This document shows, one piece after another, positions 16,856-25,743 of a DNA stretch of 64,000 bases. The notes beneath the pieces were generated by a model that was not told the origin of the DNA, did not search any database, and was given only the letters and a program-made list of their open reading frames with translations. Position numbers and translations under genes: made by a program. Position 1 is the stretch's first letter, and each line of letters begins with the position of its first letter. Origin of the DNA: Streptomyces sp. NBC_00271 (GTDB lineage: Bacteria > Actinomycetota > Actinomycetes > Streptomycetales > Streptomycetaceae); contig NZ_CP108070.1 of assembly GCF_036178845.1 (NCBI RefSeq), positions 6,510,001 through 6,574,000 on the forward strand, given 5' to 3'.

Positions 16856-18724
16856 GTGAGAACACGCTCTTTGGTGTCGGCGGCCGTGTCCGCCGCACTG
16901 GGCGCCGCGCTCCTCGCCGCGCCGGCGCTGGCGTACGCGGACGAGGGCGGCACGTCCGGGCAGGACCCGGCGGCCACCGCGACCACGAACCCGGCGGCTG
17001 ATCCGACGTCGACGGACACGCCCACCAGCGCCCCGTCCGGTACTCCTTCGGACACCCCGACCCCGTCCAACCCGCCCATCGGCGAACCGTCGGACACCCC
17101 GACCCCCGCCGATCCGACCCCGTCCGACTCGCCCTCCGGCGACCCGACGCCCGCCCCGAGCAGCAGCGCGCCTGCCGACGGCACCGGCGCCCCGGTGTTC
17201 GGCAACGTCGGTTCCGACCCTTCCGACGCGGGCTTCCTGACGGTCGCCGTCTCCTCCGATTCGGCGGTCACCGAGGTGTCCGCCGACCTGACCGAGCTGC
17301 GCGGCGCGGCCCCGGCGACCGTCGCAGTCACCGGCTTCACGCTCGTATCCGGCACGCCGCAGGACGGCGTATGGCGCTCGCCGCGCATGTCGCAACTGCC
17401 GTCGTACGGCAGCTACGACGTGACGGTCAGCGCCCAGGACAGCGACGGCGACAGCACCTCGTCGGCACACGCCACCACCGTGGACGTCGAGCCGAAGCCG
17501 GTCTTCGCCGATCGCAGCATCAGCCCCGCCGTACTGGACGTGGAGCACACGCACGTCACGCTCAGCGGCCGCATCTCGCTCTTCGACCCGATCACCGGCG
17601 ACACCTCGCCACTGGCCGGCAAGACGCTGAGCGCGACGGCCGAGAACGGCGCCAGCGCCGTCACCGCCGCCGACGGCAGCTACGCGATCGACGTGACACC
17701 GAAGCTGAACGGCCTGAACGCCACGTCCGTGCCGGTCTCCCTGTCCTTCTGGATCGCCAACCCCGACGGCACGAACACCTATGTGCTCGTCGACAGCAAG
17801 ACCCTGCCGGTCGTGGTCAGCCCGAGCCGGATTCGGCTGGACCACTCCAGCGTGCGGATCAAGTTCGGTGCCAAGGTGACCTCGTCCGGTGTCGTGGAGT
17901 ACCTGTACGACGGCACCTGGCGCCCGGCCAAGGGCGTCGCGCTCGAAATGGGCTACTACGCCAAGGCGACGAGCGGTGCCGGCGGGCGCTTCACGCTCAC
18001 CTACCCGTACATCCCTTACGACGACAGCACATTCACGGTCGAGACCAGCCTCGACAGCTACCTGGCCGACCCGTATCTGAAGGCCTCGCACGCCCAGTTC
18101 AAGGTCGATGTCATCAACCGGACGAACATCTGCTTCTGTTCGAGCTGGATCGACGAGTACTCCGACCTGCACATCCAGGGCAGCATGAGCGCCAGCAACG
18201 GCAAGGTGCCGCCGAACCGGAAGCTGTACCTCCAGCAGTCGGCCGACGGCAAGACCGGCTGGAAGTCGCTCGGCTGGTTCAACACGAAGTCCGACGGCAC
18301 CTTCAACCTCGAGGGGTACGTGTCGGTGCCCAAGGGCTACTGGCGGCTGTACTCGGCGGGGTCGTCGGACTACCAGCCCGGCTACTCCAACTCCGTACAC
18401 TTCAACCGCACCGCCACCCGGATCACCGGCTTCAACGCCGGTCCCGAGCCGGTGCGCAAGGGCCACACCGTGACCACCACCGGCACCTTGCAGCGGCTGA
18501 GCGGCACGAAGTGGGTGGCATTCGGCAAGCAGCGCGTCTACATCCTCTTCCAGGCCAAGGGCAAGAAGTCCTGGACGCAGTTGGGCTCCGTCAAGGCCGA
18601 CTCGCACGGCCGCTTCACTGCCCGCTTCACCGCGAAGCAGGACGGCACCTGGGTCGGGGTCTATCTCGCGTCCGGCTCCTACGTGGACGCCGAGAGCTAC
18701 CACGACTACGTGGACGTGCGCTGA
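16856..18724 (+). CDS. Secreted multidomain protein with Pro/Thr/Ser linker and Ig-like repeats
   Basis: About 622 residues from GTG 16856 (GGGGGGAATC upstream). A signal peptide (VRTRSLVSAAVSAALGAALL, ending ALAYA) leads to a roughly 80-residue low-complexity linker of TPTPSNPP/PSDTPTPADP type. Three to five beta-rich modules follow, with repeated DSDGDS, SADGKTGWKSLG and GTLQRLSGTKWV motifs of bacterial Ig-like or carboxypeptidase-regulatory-like domains. A FCS motif with an NICFC Cys pair occurs near residue 425. No sortase signal or catalytic motif is visible. It is probably an extracellular structural or adhesive protein. A strong terminator follows 25 bp after the stop, so it is a monocistronic unit. 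Confidence 0.75.
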   Translation: MRTRSLVSAAVSAALGAALLAAPALAYADEGGTSGQDPAATATTNPAADPTSTDTPTSAPSGTPSDTPTPSNPPIGEPSDTPTPADPTPSDSPSGDPTPAPSSSAPADGTGAPVFGNVGSDPSDAGFLTVAVSSDSAVTEVSADLTELRGAAPATVAVTGFTLVSGTPQDGVWRSPRMSQLPSYGSYDVTVSAQDSDGDSTSSAHATTVDVEPKPVFADRSISPAVLDVEHTHVTLSGRISLFDPITGDTSPLAGKTLSATAENGASAVTAADGSYAIDVTPKLNGLNATSVPVSLSFWIANPDGTNTYVLVDSKTLPVVVSPSRIRLDHSSVRIKFGAKVTSSGVVEYLYDGTWRPAKGVALEMGYYAKATSGAGGRFTLTYPYIPYDDSTFTVETSLDSYLADPYLKASHAQFKVDVINRTNICFCSSWIDEYSDLHIQGSMSASNGKVPPNRKLYLQQSADGKTGWKSLGWFNTKSDGTFNLEGYVSVPKGYWRLYSAGSSDYQPGYSNSVHFNRTATRITGFNAGPEPVRKGHTVTTTGTLQRLSGTKWVAFGKQRVYILFQAKGKKSWTQLGSVKADSHGRFTARFTAKQDGTWVGVYLASGSYVDAESYHDYVDVR

Positions 18725-18748
18725 GTAGCCTCTTCTGACGACCACGAC

Positions 18749-18782
18749 GAAGGGCGCCCCGGGAACCCCCGGGGCGCCCTTC
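18749..18782 (+). terminator. Strong hairpin terminator
   Basis: GAAGGGCGCCCCGGG (18749-18763) pairs with CCCGGGGCGCCCTTC (18768-18782) over a very short loop, 25 bp after the stop of the secreted protein gene. Confidence 0.8.
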
Positions 18783-19079
18783 ACCTTTACGGCAGCGTGG
18801 CCACGGCCGCCAGGAGCTCCGCCTCCATCCGGCCCGCGTCCAGGTGAACGGGGAGCGCGACGCCGTCCCATCCCGGTGACCGCCACCGTTCCCGGCCACC
18901 TGCCATGGCGCCACCACCGCATCGCACGGCCCCTGTCGCACCTGGCTTCGTGCACGTCGGGAACCGCTCCCGTTCGCAGGTCGAGGGTTGCCCGATAGAG
19001 AAGGCGTATAGGCGGATCGCGGAGTTTTGGAGGCGCTCGCCGGGACTGGCCGGCGGGGTACCGAATCCGTGGAGGACCC
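18783..19079. other. Intergenic stretch with a possible minus-strand gene remnant
   Basis: On the minus strand a short frame ending at 18787 reads WDGVALPVHLDAGRMEAELL, with a coding-like composition but no more than about 40 residues. It may be the tail of a lost gene. The remainder before 19080 holds only the region upstream of the small secreted protein. Confidence 0.25.
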
Positions 19080-19337
19080 GTGCGTCGCCGTCCCGCCATG
19101 CTGGTCGTCGGCGCCGCCGCCGCGCTCTCGGCCGTTCCCGGACTCGCCGCGCCCGCGGTCGGCACCACCAGCGCCGACGAGTACCTCATCGGTGGCGCCC
19201 TCCATGGCGACCTCAAGCGGGTCCGCGCGGTGTGCAGCGGAGTGAAGAAGACCTCCCGCGACGCCACGGCCTGGACTTATCAGCAAGCCGTCGACGAGTT
19301 CGGCTCCGTCGCTTCCGTCGACGTCCTGGCGGCCTGA
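19080..19337 (+). CDS. Small secreted protein of unknown function
   Basis: 85 residues from GTG 19080, preceded by GTGGAGGACCC. An N-terminal signal peptide (MRRRPAMLVVGAAAALSAV, ending GLAAPA) precedes a short mature part (SADEYLIGGALHGDLKRV, then a single Cys and AWTYQQAVDEFGSVASVDVL). No domain recognised. The single Cys and small size leave open a truncated gene. It is flanked by the secreted 622-residue protein upstream and a beta-propeller protein 120 bp downstream. Confidence 0.5.
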   Translation: MRRRPAMLVVGAAAALSAVPGLAAPAVGTTSADEYLIGGALHGDLKRVRAVCSGVKKTSRDATAWTYQQAVDEFGSVASVDVLAA

Positions 19338-19457
19338 GGCCCGTTCGGTGTCCGGCGGAGCACGCCGTTCGCGGCGCGACGAGAGCCGCAACGCGGCCGG
19401 GCACATCCGCACCGGCCGCTCCTCACCCCACCGATATCGCCGATTCTCGGAGGTTCC

Positions 19458-20582
19458 ATGTCCACTCTGCCTTCAAGTCCGCCTTCAAGCGCCACATCCG
19501 CCTTGCTCCGCAAAGCCGCCGTCGTCCTGCTGGCGGGCGGCGCCACCCTGTCGCTCACCGCGGGCCCGGCTCAGGCGGCGTCGCCCGGTTGGGAGACCCT
19601 TGCGAAGCCCAACACCGACGGCTCGCTCTATGACGTTCTGCCGGTCGGCGACGGCAGCACCGCCTTCGGCCAGACCGTCTGGGGCCGCAACAGCGGGGAC
19701 GCCGAAGTCGTCCGTTACTGGCTGCGTCAGGGGACGGCGTGGAAGGAGCTGACCTACGAGAAGGATCGTGCGGACGACGGGATCTGGGCCGCCACGTCTG
19801 CCACCGACTTCTGGGTTCTGGGCAAGAAGTACCAGCAGTCCCTTTCCGTCAGCCACTGGAACGGCACGGCCTGGGAGAAGCGGAACCCGGCCGACGCGTC
19901 CGTCAACTTCCGTGGCATCAAGGCGGTTTCGGCCACCGATGTGTGGGCCGTGGGCGAGTCGCGAACGGACACCGCCACGAGTGTCCCGGGCGTCGTCGGG
20001 CACTGGGACGGCACCTCCTGGAAGGTCACCAAGCTCCCGCAGGCCGCCGGCGGCAGTACCAAGCTGAACTCCGTCCAGGTCAACTCCGCCACCGACATCT
20101 GGGCGGCCGGACAGACCTGCACGGATGTCGCGGGCACCAACTGCCGTCCGTACGTCGTGAAGTACGACGGCGCCAACTGGAAGGAGGTCGCCACGCCCAC
20201 CGGCCTCACGGGCTCCCTCACCAAGGTCGTCGCCCGCGGCTCCGGTGATGTGTGGGTCGTCGGCGGTACCACCGCCCTGCACTGGAACGGCACCGGTTGG
20301 ACCCGCGCGGACATCACCCTGAAGGGAGTCACGAGCTTCGCCGATCTGGCTTTCTACGGCGGACAGTTGTACGCCGGTCTGCACTCCGGCACCGACGGCG
20401 CCTTCGCCCGCTGGAACGGACAGGCCTGGGAGGCCGTCACCGGTCCCGTCTCCTACTCGGCGGACGGCGTCCGGCTGACCACGGCTACCGACGGGAGCCT
20501 GTGGGTGGCCGGCCGGACCATGTCCTTCTTCGGCAGCTCGTCGCCGTTCGCCGCCAGGCTCGCGGCGCCGGCCGCCGGCTGA
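19458..20582 (+). CDS. Secreted beta-propeller-like repeat protein
   Basis: 374 residues from ATG 19458 (CGGAGG upstream). A signal peptide (about residues 1-41, ending AQAA) is followed by about six repeats, each with a blade signature: SATDFWVLG, SATDVWAVG, SATDIWAAG, GSGDVWVVG, then weaker GGQLYAGLH and TDGSLWVAG. Each is paired with an HWNGTAW or YDGANWKEV strand. This is the pattern of actinobacterial secreted propellers of unknown ligand. No enzymatic motif is present. A 16-bp-stem terminator follows, separating it from the NRPS cluster. Confidence 0.75.
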   Translation: MSTLPSSPPSSATSALLRKAAVVLLAGGATLSLTAGPAQAASPGWETLAKPNTDGSLYDVLPVGDGSTAFGQTVWGRNSGDAEVVRYWLRQGTAWKELTYEKDRADDGIWAATSATDFWVLGKKYQQSLSVSHWNGTAWEKRNPADASVNFRGIKAVSATDVWAVGESRTDTATSVPGVVGHWDGTSWKVTKLPQAAGGSTKLNSVQVNSATDIWAAGQTCTDVAGTNCRPYVVKYDGANWKEVATPTGLTGSLTKVVARGSGDVWVVGGTTALHWNGTGWTRADITLKGVTSFADLAFYGGQLYAGLHSGTDGAFARWNGQAWEAVTGPVSYSADGVRLTTATDGSLWVAGRTMSFFGSSSPFAARLAAPAAG

Positions 20583-20627
20583 CGATCCGCGCGGCCGGGA
20601 CTCCCCGGCCGCGGTTTCGGCACCCCC

Positions 20628-20669
20628 AGCCGGTTCCGGCACGGTCACTCCATCGTGCCGGAACCGGCT
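20628..20669 (+). terminator. Perfect 16-bp-stem hairpin terminator before the NRPS cluster
   Basis: AGCCGGTTCCGGCACG (20628-20643) pairs perfectly with CGTGCCGGAACCGGCT (20654-20669). A smaller hairpin GCGGCCGGG/CCCCGGCCGC sits just before it. It isolates the NRPS genes from the propeller gene. Confidence 0.8.
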
Positions 20670-20770
20670 CCTGTGCATTGCCTCCCTCGTCACCCGTGAT
20701 CCCATCCGCGTCCCCTCCCCGTCCCCTTCACGACGTCGCTCAAGACCCTTCCTCCGAAACGGAGTGACCG

Positions 20771-23575
20771 ATGCCCCGCCCCGCCCCGGTTCCGTCTCTT
20801 CAACTCCCGCTCCTGGCGGGCCAGTCCGGCATCTGGCATGACCTCCGGGCCGGCGCCGGCAGCCAGCAGTACACCGTCGGCCTCTACACCGATGTGCGCG
20901 GACCGCTGCATGTCCCGGACTTCCAGGAAGCCGCCCGCCTCGCCGTGGCCGAGACCGAGGCGCTGCGGGTGCGATTCGTCGAAGCCGAAGCCGAAGCCGA
21001 AGCCGAAGCCGAAGCCGAAGCCGAAGCCGAAGCCGAAGCCGAAGCCGAAGCCGAAGCCGAAGCCGGAGCCGGAGCCGGAGCCGACGGGCATGGGGCGGGC
21101 TGGACCGGCGGGCGTCCGGGGCAGTACGCGGACGACGGGATCCGGCAGGAGGTCGGGCCGCCCCTCGACTGGGAGCTGCCGCTCGTCCGGGCCGGCGACG
21201 AGGCGGCCGCCCATGACTGGATGCGCGCCGACCTGGCCCGGCCCGTCGAACTCGGCAGGGATCCGCTGTTCGCCTTCGCGCTGATCACCGTCGCCCCAGA
21301 ACGGCACTTCTTCTACCAGCGCGCCCACCATGTGGTCCTCGACGGGCACAGCGGTGTGCTCGTGCTGCGCCGCACCGCCGAGATCTACACCGCCCTGCGC
21401 GGGGGCCGGGATCCTTCGGAGGGCGCCCTGCCGGGCCTCGCCGAGCTCCACGCGGCACAGGCCGAGTACCGGGCGTCGGAACGGTTCACCGCGGACCGCG
21501 CCCACTGGGCCCGGCGCATGGCCGACAGGCCGGAGCCCGTCGGCCTGTCCCTCGGCCTGGCCCGGCCGCGAGGGCGTACGGAGCGCACGCAGGGCGCGGA
21601 CGATCTCGTACGGAGCGCGGCGTGCATTCCGCGGGAGACCCTGGACCGGCTCGGCGCGACCGCCCGGCTGGCCCGCACCAACTGGTCCACCGGTCTCGTC
21701 GCCGCCGTCGCCGCCTACCTGCACCGCATGACCGGCCAGGACGACATCCTGCTCAGCCTGCCGGTCGTCGGCCGTGTCACGGAGGTCGCGCGGCGGACGC
21801 CCGGCATGACGGCCAACATCCTTCCGCTGCGCATCAGGGCGGACCGCGACACGACCGTCCACACCCTCATCCGCGGTGCGCTCGACGAGACCCGCCAGAC
21901 CCTGCGCCACCAGCAGTACCGCTACGAGGAACTGCTCCGTGACCTGCGCGACGGCGGATCCGAGAGCGCACATCGGCAGTTCGGCCCGTTGGTCGACATC
22001 ATGGGCTTCGACCTCGGCATCTCCTTCGACGGCACCCTGGGTATCGCTCACCGGCTCACCTCCGGCCCCGTCGAAGACCTGGAGATCGCGGCCTGTCCCT
22101 TGCCCGGTGAGGGGGGTCTCCAGATCCGGCTGGCCGGCCATCCCTCGCGCTACACGGAGTCCGAACTCAACGCCCACCTGCGCAGGTTCGCCCGATTCCT
22201 CGCCGCCTTCGCCGCCGATCCCGATGCCCTGGTGGGCGATGTGCCCCTACTGCTTCCGGGCGAGCGGGAGCGGCTGCTCGAGGAGTGGAACGACACCGCC
22301 GTCGAGCTGAGGCCGGCGACCGTGCACGGACTGTTCGAGGCGCAGGCCGCCACCACGCCGACCCGGATCGCCCTGATCCACGGCGAGGAGCGGCTCACCT
22401 ACGCGGAGCTGAACGCGCGGGCCAACCGGCTGGCGCACCGGCTGATCGACCAGGGGGCAGGGCCGCGCACCGTGGTCGCGGTGTCGCTGCCGCCCTCGGT
22501 GGAGCTGGTGGTGGCGCTCCTCGCGGTCATGAAGTCGGGGGCGGCGTATCTGCCCGTGGACCCCGGGTATCCGGCCGAGCGGATCGCGTTCATGCTGGAC
22601 GACGTCAAGTCCGTCGCCGTACTCGCGGAGCCGGCGGACGTGCGGGACACCGACGGGTGGTCCGAGAGCAACCCCGCCGCGCAGGAAGGCGCGGCCAGGC
22701 ATCCGGCGTACGTCATCCACACCCCCGGTTCGACGGGGCGGCCCAAGGGCGTGGTGATCCGGCACGAGGCCGTGGCGGGCTATCTGTCCTATCTGCACGA
22801 TCTGACGGGGCTCGGGGGCGACGACACCGTCCTGAACCTGGCGTCGGTGTCCTTCGACCCGTCGGTGCGGGACATCTTCGGGCCGCTGACAGCGGGCTCC
22901 CGGCTCGTCGTGGCGGAGCAGGACGAGGCCCAGGACCCGGCCGCGCTGTTCGCCCTGCTCAGGCGGCATCGGGTGACCGTGCTGCCCGCTCTGACGCCGA
23001 CGATGCTGAACGCGCTCGCGGACGCGGCGCGGGATGCGGCGGGCGAGGGGGACGTACCGTCGCCCTGGCTGCGGATGGGCCTGGTCAGCGGTGAGGAGCT
23101 GACCGCCGCACACCTGCGGCGGGCGGCCTCGATCGGCGCGGACTGGCGGCTGGTCAACCAGTACGGGCCGACCGAGTCGACCATGACGGCCACCGTCCAC
23201 CCGGTCGGTCCCGAGGACGGGGCGGGCGGGACGCGGCTTCCGATCGGGCGGCCGATCGCCAACGCCCGCTGCTATGTGCTCGACCGGCGGCTGCGGCCGG
23301 TGCCGCCCGGTGCGACCGCCGAACTGTACCTGGCGGGCGACGACCTGGCCGACGGGTACATGAACCGTCCCGGACTCACCGCCGAGCGGTTCCTGGCAGA
23401 CCCGTACGGGCTGCGGCCGGGAGCGAGGATGTACCGCACGGGCGACCTGGCGAGCTGGCGTGCGGACGGCACCCTGGAGCTCCACGGGCGCGCCGACGAC
23501 CAGGCGAGGCTGCGCGGTGTACGGATGGAACTGGGCCAGACCCAACCTGAAATTCTGCCGACATTGGCTCGATAG
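20771..23575 (+). CDS. NRPS: EntF-like condensation domain plus truncated adenylation domain
   Basis: 934 residues, RBS CGGAGTGA before ATG 20771. Residues about 15-490 form a condensation domain of the EntF type (LPLLAGQSGIW, ALRVRF, FFYQRAHHVVLDGHSG with intact HHxxxDG). It is interrupted near residue 71 by a low-complexity (Glu-Ala)14(Gly-Ala)3 insert. Residues about 515-934 form an adenylation domain: A2/A3 with HTPGSTGRPKG (Pro replaces Ser), A4 SFDPSVRDIFG, A5 NQYGPTES, A7 YRTGDLASW, A8 beginning LRGVRMELGQ. The protein stops there, so the C-terminal A-subdomain with the catalytic Lys (NGK motif) and any carrier domain are missing. A hand-read pocket is D-P-R-P-L-S-Q-M-T. It may be defunct, or it may work only through its C domain. 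Confidence 0.85.
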   Translation: MPRPAPVPSLQLPLLAGQSGIWHDLRAGAGSQQYTVGLYTDVRGPLHVPDFQEAARLAVAETEALRVRFVEAEAEAEAEAEAEAEAEAEAEAEAEAEAGAGAGADGHGAGWTGGRPGQYADDGIRQEVGPPLDWELPLVRAGDEAAAHDWMRADLARPVELGRDPLFAFALITVAPERHFFYQRAHHVVLDGHSGVLVLRRTAEIYTALRGGRDPSEGALPGLAELHAAQAEYRASERFTADRAHWARRMADRPEPVGLSLGLARPRGRTERTQGADDLVRSAACIPRETLDRLGATARLARTNWSTGLVAAVAAYLHRMTGQDDILLSLPVVGRVTEVARRTPGMTANILPLRIRADRDTTVHTLIRGALDETRQTLRHQQYRYEELLRDLRDGGSESAHRQFGPLVDIMGFDLGISFDGTLGIAHRLTSGPVEDLEIAACPLPGEGGLQIRLAGHPSRYTESELNAHLRRFARFLAAFAADPDALVGDVPLLLPGERERLLEEWNDTAVELRPATVHGLFEAQAATTPTRIALIHGEERLTYAELNARANRLAHRLIDQGAGPRTVVAVSLPPSVELVVALLAVMKSGAAYLPVDPGYPAERIAFMLDDVKSVAVLAEPADVRDTDGWSESNPAAQEGAARHPAYVIHTPGSTGRPKGVVIRHEAVAGYLSYLHDLTGLGGDDTVLNLASVSFDPSVRDIFGPLTAGSRLVVAEQDEAQDPAALFALLRRHRVTVLPALTPTMLNALADAARDAAGEGDVPSPWLRMGLVSGEELTAAHLRRAASIGADWRLVNQYGPTESTMTATVHPVGPEDGAGGTRLPIGRPIANARCYVLDRRLRPVPPGATAELYLAGDDLADGYMNRPGLTAERFLADPYGLRPGARMYRTGDLASWRADGTLELHGRADDQARLRGVRMELGQTQPEILPTLAR
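20981..21082 (+). repeat. Hexanucleotide tandem repeat inside a condensation domain
   Basis: Fourteen consecutive GAAGCC units (20981-21064) followed by three GGAGCC units (21065-21082), in frame, encode (EA)14(GA)3. They sit in the loop after ALRVRF where EntF-type domains normally have a few residues. Unit changes keep the frame, so length variation would be tolerated. Confidence 0.95.
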
Positions 23576-23701
23576 CCGTGAAATACGGCGCCAAAGTGCT
23601 TGCGATATGACGAGAATATAGCTGCCGGATAGGCGACACCTCAAGAATGTCAAGGAGCACGTCGAGCATTCGACGCGATCAAGGTTCGGGAGGTGACAGT
23701 C

Positions 23702-24685
23702 GTGTCGGAGCCACCATTCTCAGGAATTCTTTCGACCGTGGGGAACACCCCGCTCGTGGAATTGGAGAGGCTACTGCCGGGGTTTGAGGCCCGGGTATTC
23801 GCCAAGATAGAGAGATTCAATCCGGGCGGCAGTATCAAGGACCGGTCCGGGCTCAGCATGCTGAGCAGCGCGATCGAGAGCGGCGAGCTGGTGCCCGGCC
23901 GCTCCGTGGTGGTCGAGTCCAGCTCGGGGAACCTGGCGGTCGGACTCGCCCAGATATGCCGCTACTTCGGGTTCCGCTTCATCTGCGTGGTGGACGGAAA
24001 GACCACGGAGCAGAACCTGGCGATCCTGCGCGCCTACGGCGCCGAGATCGAGGTGGTGACCGAGCGGGACGAGCTGACCGGCGAGTACCTGCCGATGCGG
24101 CTGCGCCGCGTGCGGGAACTCGTCGCGCGGACGCCGTACGCGTTCTGGCCCAACCAGTACGCCAACCTGCTCAACCCGCAGGCACACGAGAAGACCATGG
24201 GGGAGATAGCGCGCGCCCTCGACGGCCGGGTGGACTACCTGTTCTGCTCGGTCAGCACCTTCGGCACGTTGCGGGGCTGCGCCGACCACATCCGCAAGCA
24301 GGGGATGGACACCACCGTCGTCGCGGTGGACGCCGAGGGCAGTGCCATCTTCGGCCTGGAGTCCACCCGCCGTCTCATCCCCGGGCACGGGGCGTCGGTC
24401 GTGCCGGCCCTGATGGACCCGACCGCCGCCGACCGGGTCGTCCACGTCTCCGACCTGGACTGCGTGGTGGCCTGCCGCAAGCTCATCCACCGCGAGGCCA
24501 TCCTGGCCGGCGGCTCGTCCGGGGCGACCGTCGCCGCGCTGGCCCGGCTGAGGGACGAGATCCCGGCCGACTCGACCGTCGCGCTCGTCTTCCCCGACGG
24601 CGGCGACCGTTATCTCGACACGATTTATTCCGACACGTGGGTGCGCCGACATTTCGGTGAAGTCGCGCACCTCTGGAAGGACTGA
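23702..24685 (+). CDS. sbnA: SbnA-like PLP synthase of the diaminopropionate pathway
   Basis: About 327 residues. GTG 23702 is preferred because GGGAGG sits 8 bp upstream, while the earlier GTG at 23693 overlaps that site. The protein is a cysteine-synthase-fold enzyme: TVGNTPLVELERL, FNPGGSIKDRSG (Lys binds PLP), VVESSSGNLAVGLA and AGGSSGATVAAL. SbnA couples O-phospho-L-serine with L-glutamate to N-(1-amino-1-carboxyethyl)-glutamate, the first step to L-2,3-diaminopropionate (Dap). The SbnB-like gene follows after 8 bp, which fixes the assignment over a plain cysteine synthase. Base composition at its 5' end and in the preceding 120 bp is lower in GC than the rest of the cluster, hinting at a recombination joint. 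Confidence 0.88.
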   Translation: MSEPPFSGILSTVGNTPLVELERLLPGFEARVFAKIERFNPGGSIKDRSGLSMLSSAIESGELVPGRSVVVESSSGNLAVGLAQICRYFGFRFICVVDGKTTEQNLAILRAYGAEIEVVTERDELTGEYLPMRLRRVRELVARTPYAFWPNQYANLLNPQAHEKTMGEIARALDGRVDYLFCSVSTFGTLRGCADHIRKQGMDTTVVAVDAEGSAIFGLESTRRLIPGHGASVVPALMDPTAADRVVHVSDLDCVVACRKLIHREAILAGGSSGATVAALARLRDEIPADSTVALVFPDGGDRYLDTIYSDTWVRRHFGEVAHLWKD

Positions 24686-24693
24686 ACCCCGTC

Positions 24694-25683
24694 ATGCTCA
24701 TCATCCGGCACTCCGAGGTCGGGCAGATTCTGAACGGCCGTGAACTCGAGAACATCGAGGCCGTCGCGGACGCCTACCGCATTCACGCACAGGGCGACAC
24801 CGCGGTGCCGCACTCCATATTCCTTCGCTTTCCCGGACAGCCGCGCAATCGCATCATCGGCCTGCCCGCCTACCGGGGCGGAGAGAAGCCGGCCGCGGGT
24901 ATGAAGTGGATCTCGTCCTTCCCGGCCAACATCGACCGGGGCATTCAGCGCGCCAACGCGGCGATCATCCTCAACTCCCTGGAGACCGGCCGCCCCGAGG
25001 CGCTCGTCGAGGGCTCGCTGATCTCCGCCAAGCGCACCGCCGCCAGCGCGGCGCTCGCCGCCGAACTGCTCACCCGCGACCGCCGCCCGGACGGCCTCTC
25101 GCTGATCGGCTGCGGCGTCATCAACCTGGAGATCCTGCGCCACACCCGGGCGGCCGTCCCCGGCCTCAAGACCGTGACGCTGTACGACAGTTCGGCCGAG
25201 CGGGCCGCTTCGTTCGCCGCCCAGGCGGCCGAGGCCGCCCCGGAGGCGCGGGTGGTCACGGTCTCCACCGCCGAGGAGGCGCTCGCCGCCCAGGGCCTGG
25301 TCTCCATCGCGACCTCCGCCATCGAACCGCACCTGGACCTGAGGGCCGCCGTGCCCGGCACGGTCGTCCTGCACATCTCGCTGCGCGACCTGCTGCCCGA
25401 GTCGCTGCTCGACGCCCACAACATCGTCGACGACGTCGACCACGCGCTGCGCGAGCGCACCTCGCTGCACCTGGCCGAGCAGCTCGCGGGCCACCACGAC
25501 TTCATCGACCCGACGATCGGCGAACTCCTCCTGGGCGAGGGCACGTTCACCCCCCAGTCGGGCCGCACGATCGTCTACGCGCCCTTCGGTCTAGGCGTCC
25601 TCGACATCGCGCTGGCCGACGACGTGCTGACCACGGCCCGGCAGAAGGGGCTGGGCGTGGAGGTGGAGGGCTTCCTGCCGTAG
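24694..25683 (+). CDS. sbnB: SbnB-like dehydrogenase releasing L-2,3-diaminopropionate
   Basis: 329 residues from ATG 24694, 8 bp after sbnA, with a GGAAGGA site inside the sbnA end. It has an ornithine-cyclodeaminase/mu-crystallin fold: AGMKWISSFPANIDRGIQRA, RTAASAALAAELL, the Rossmann motif GCGVINLEILR, and late DDVDHALRERTSLHLAEQL. SbnB oxidatively cleaves the SbnA product with NAD+ to give Dap, 2-oxoglutarate and ammonia. With the preceding gene this gives a complete two-step Dap route from phosphoserine and glutamate. The same pair occurs in viomycin/capreomycin-type and other Dap peptide clusters. Confidence 0.88.
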   Translation: MLIIRHSEVGQILNGRELENIEAVADAYRIHAQGDTAVPHSIFLRFPGQPRNRIIGLPAYRGGEKPAAGMKWISSFPANIDRGIQRANAAIILNSLETGRPEALVEGSLISAKRTAASAALAAELLTRDRRPDGLSLIGCGVINLEILRHTRAAVPGLKTVTLYDSSAERAASFAAQAAEAAPEARVVTVSTAEEALAAQGLVSIATSAIEPHLDLRAAVPGTVVLHISLRDLLPESLLDAHNIVDDVDHALRERTSLHLAEQLAGHHDFIDPTIGELLLGEGTFTPQSGRTIVYAPFGLGVLDIALADDVLTTARQKGLGVEVEGFLP

Positions 25684-25743
25684 CCCCGGCCGCTCGGCGG
25701 CGTACCGGCATCACCTGAACGACGACACGAGAGGAAAGCAACC

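Noticed and set aside
18627..19412. Minus-strand frame of 261 residues between the secreted protein genes
   Set aside because: Arg/Ser/Pro-rich shadow that crosses a strong terminator and two plus-strand genes with signal peptides.
20981..21082. Hexanucleotide repeat considered as a CRISPR-like or assembly artefact
   Set aside because: There are no spacers and the repeat keeps a long open NRPS frame; it is treated as a coding microsatellite, with an artefact possible only in unit count.
23702..24685. Primary cysteine synthase (cysK)
   Set aside because: Immediate coupling to an SbnB-type dehydrogenase in an NRPS cluster fits diaminopropionate synthesis better.
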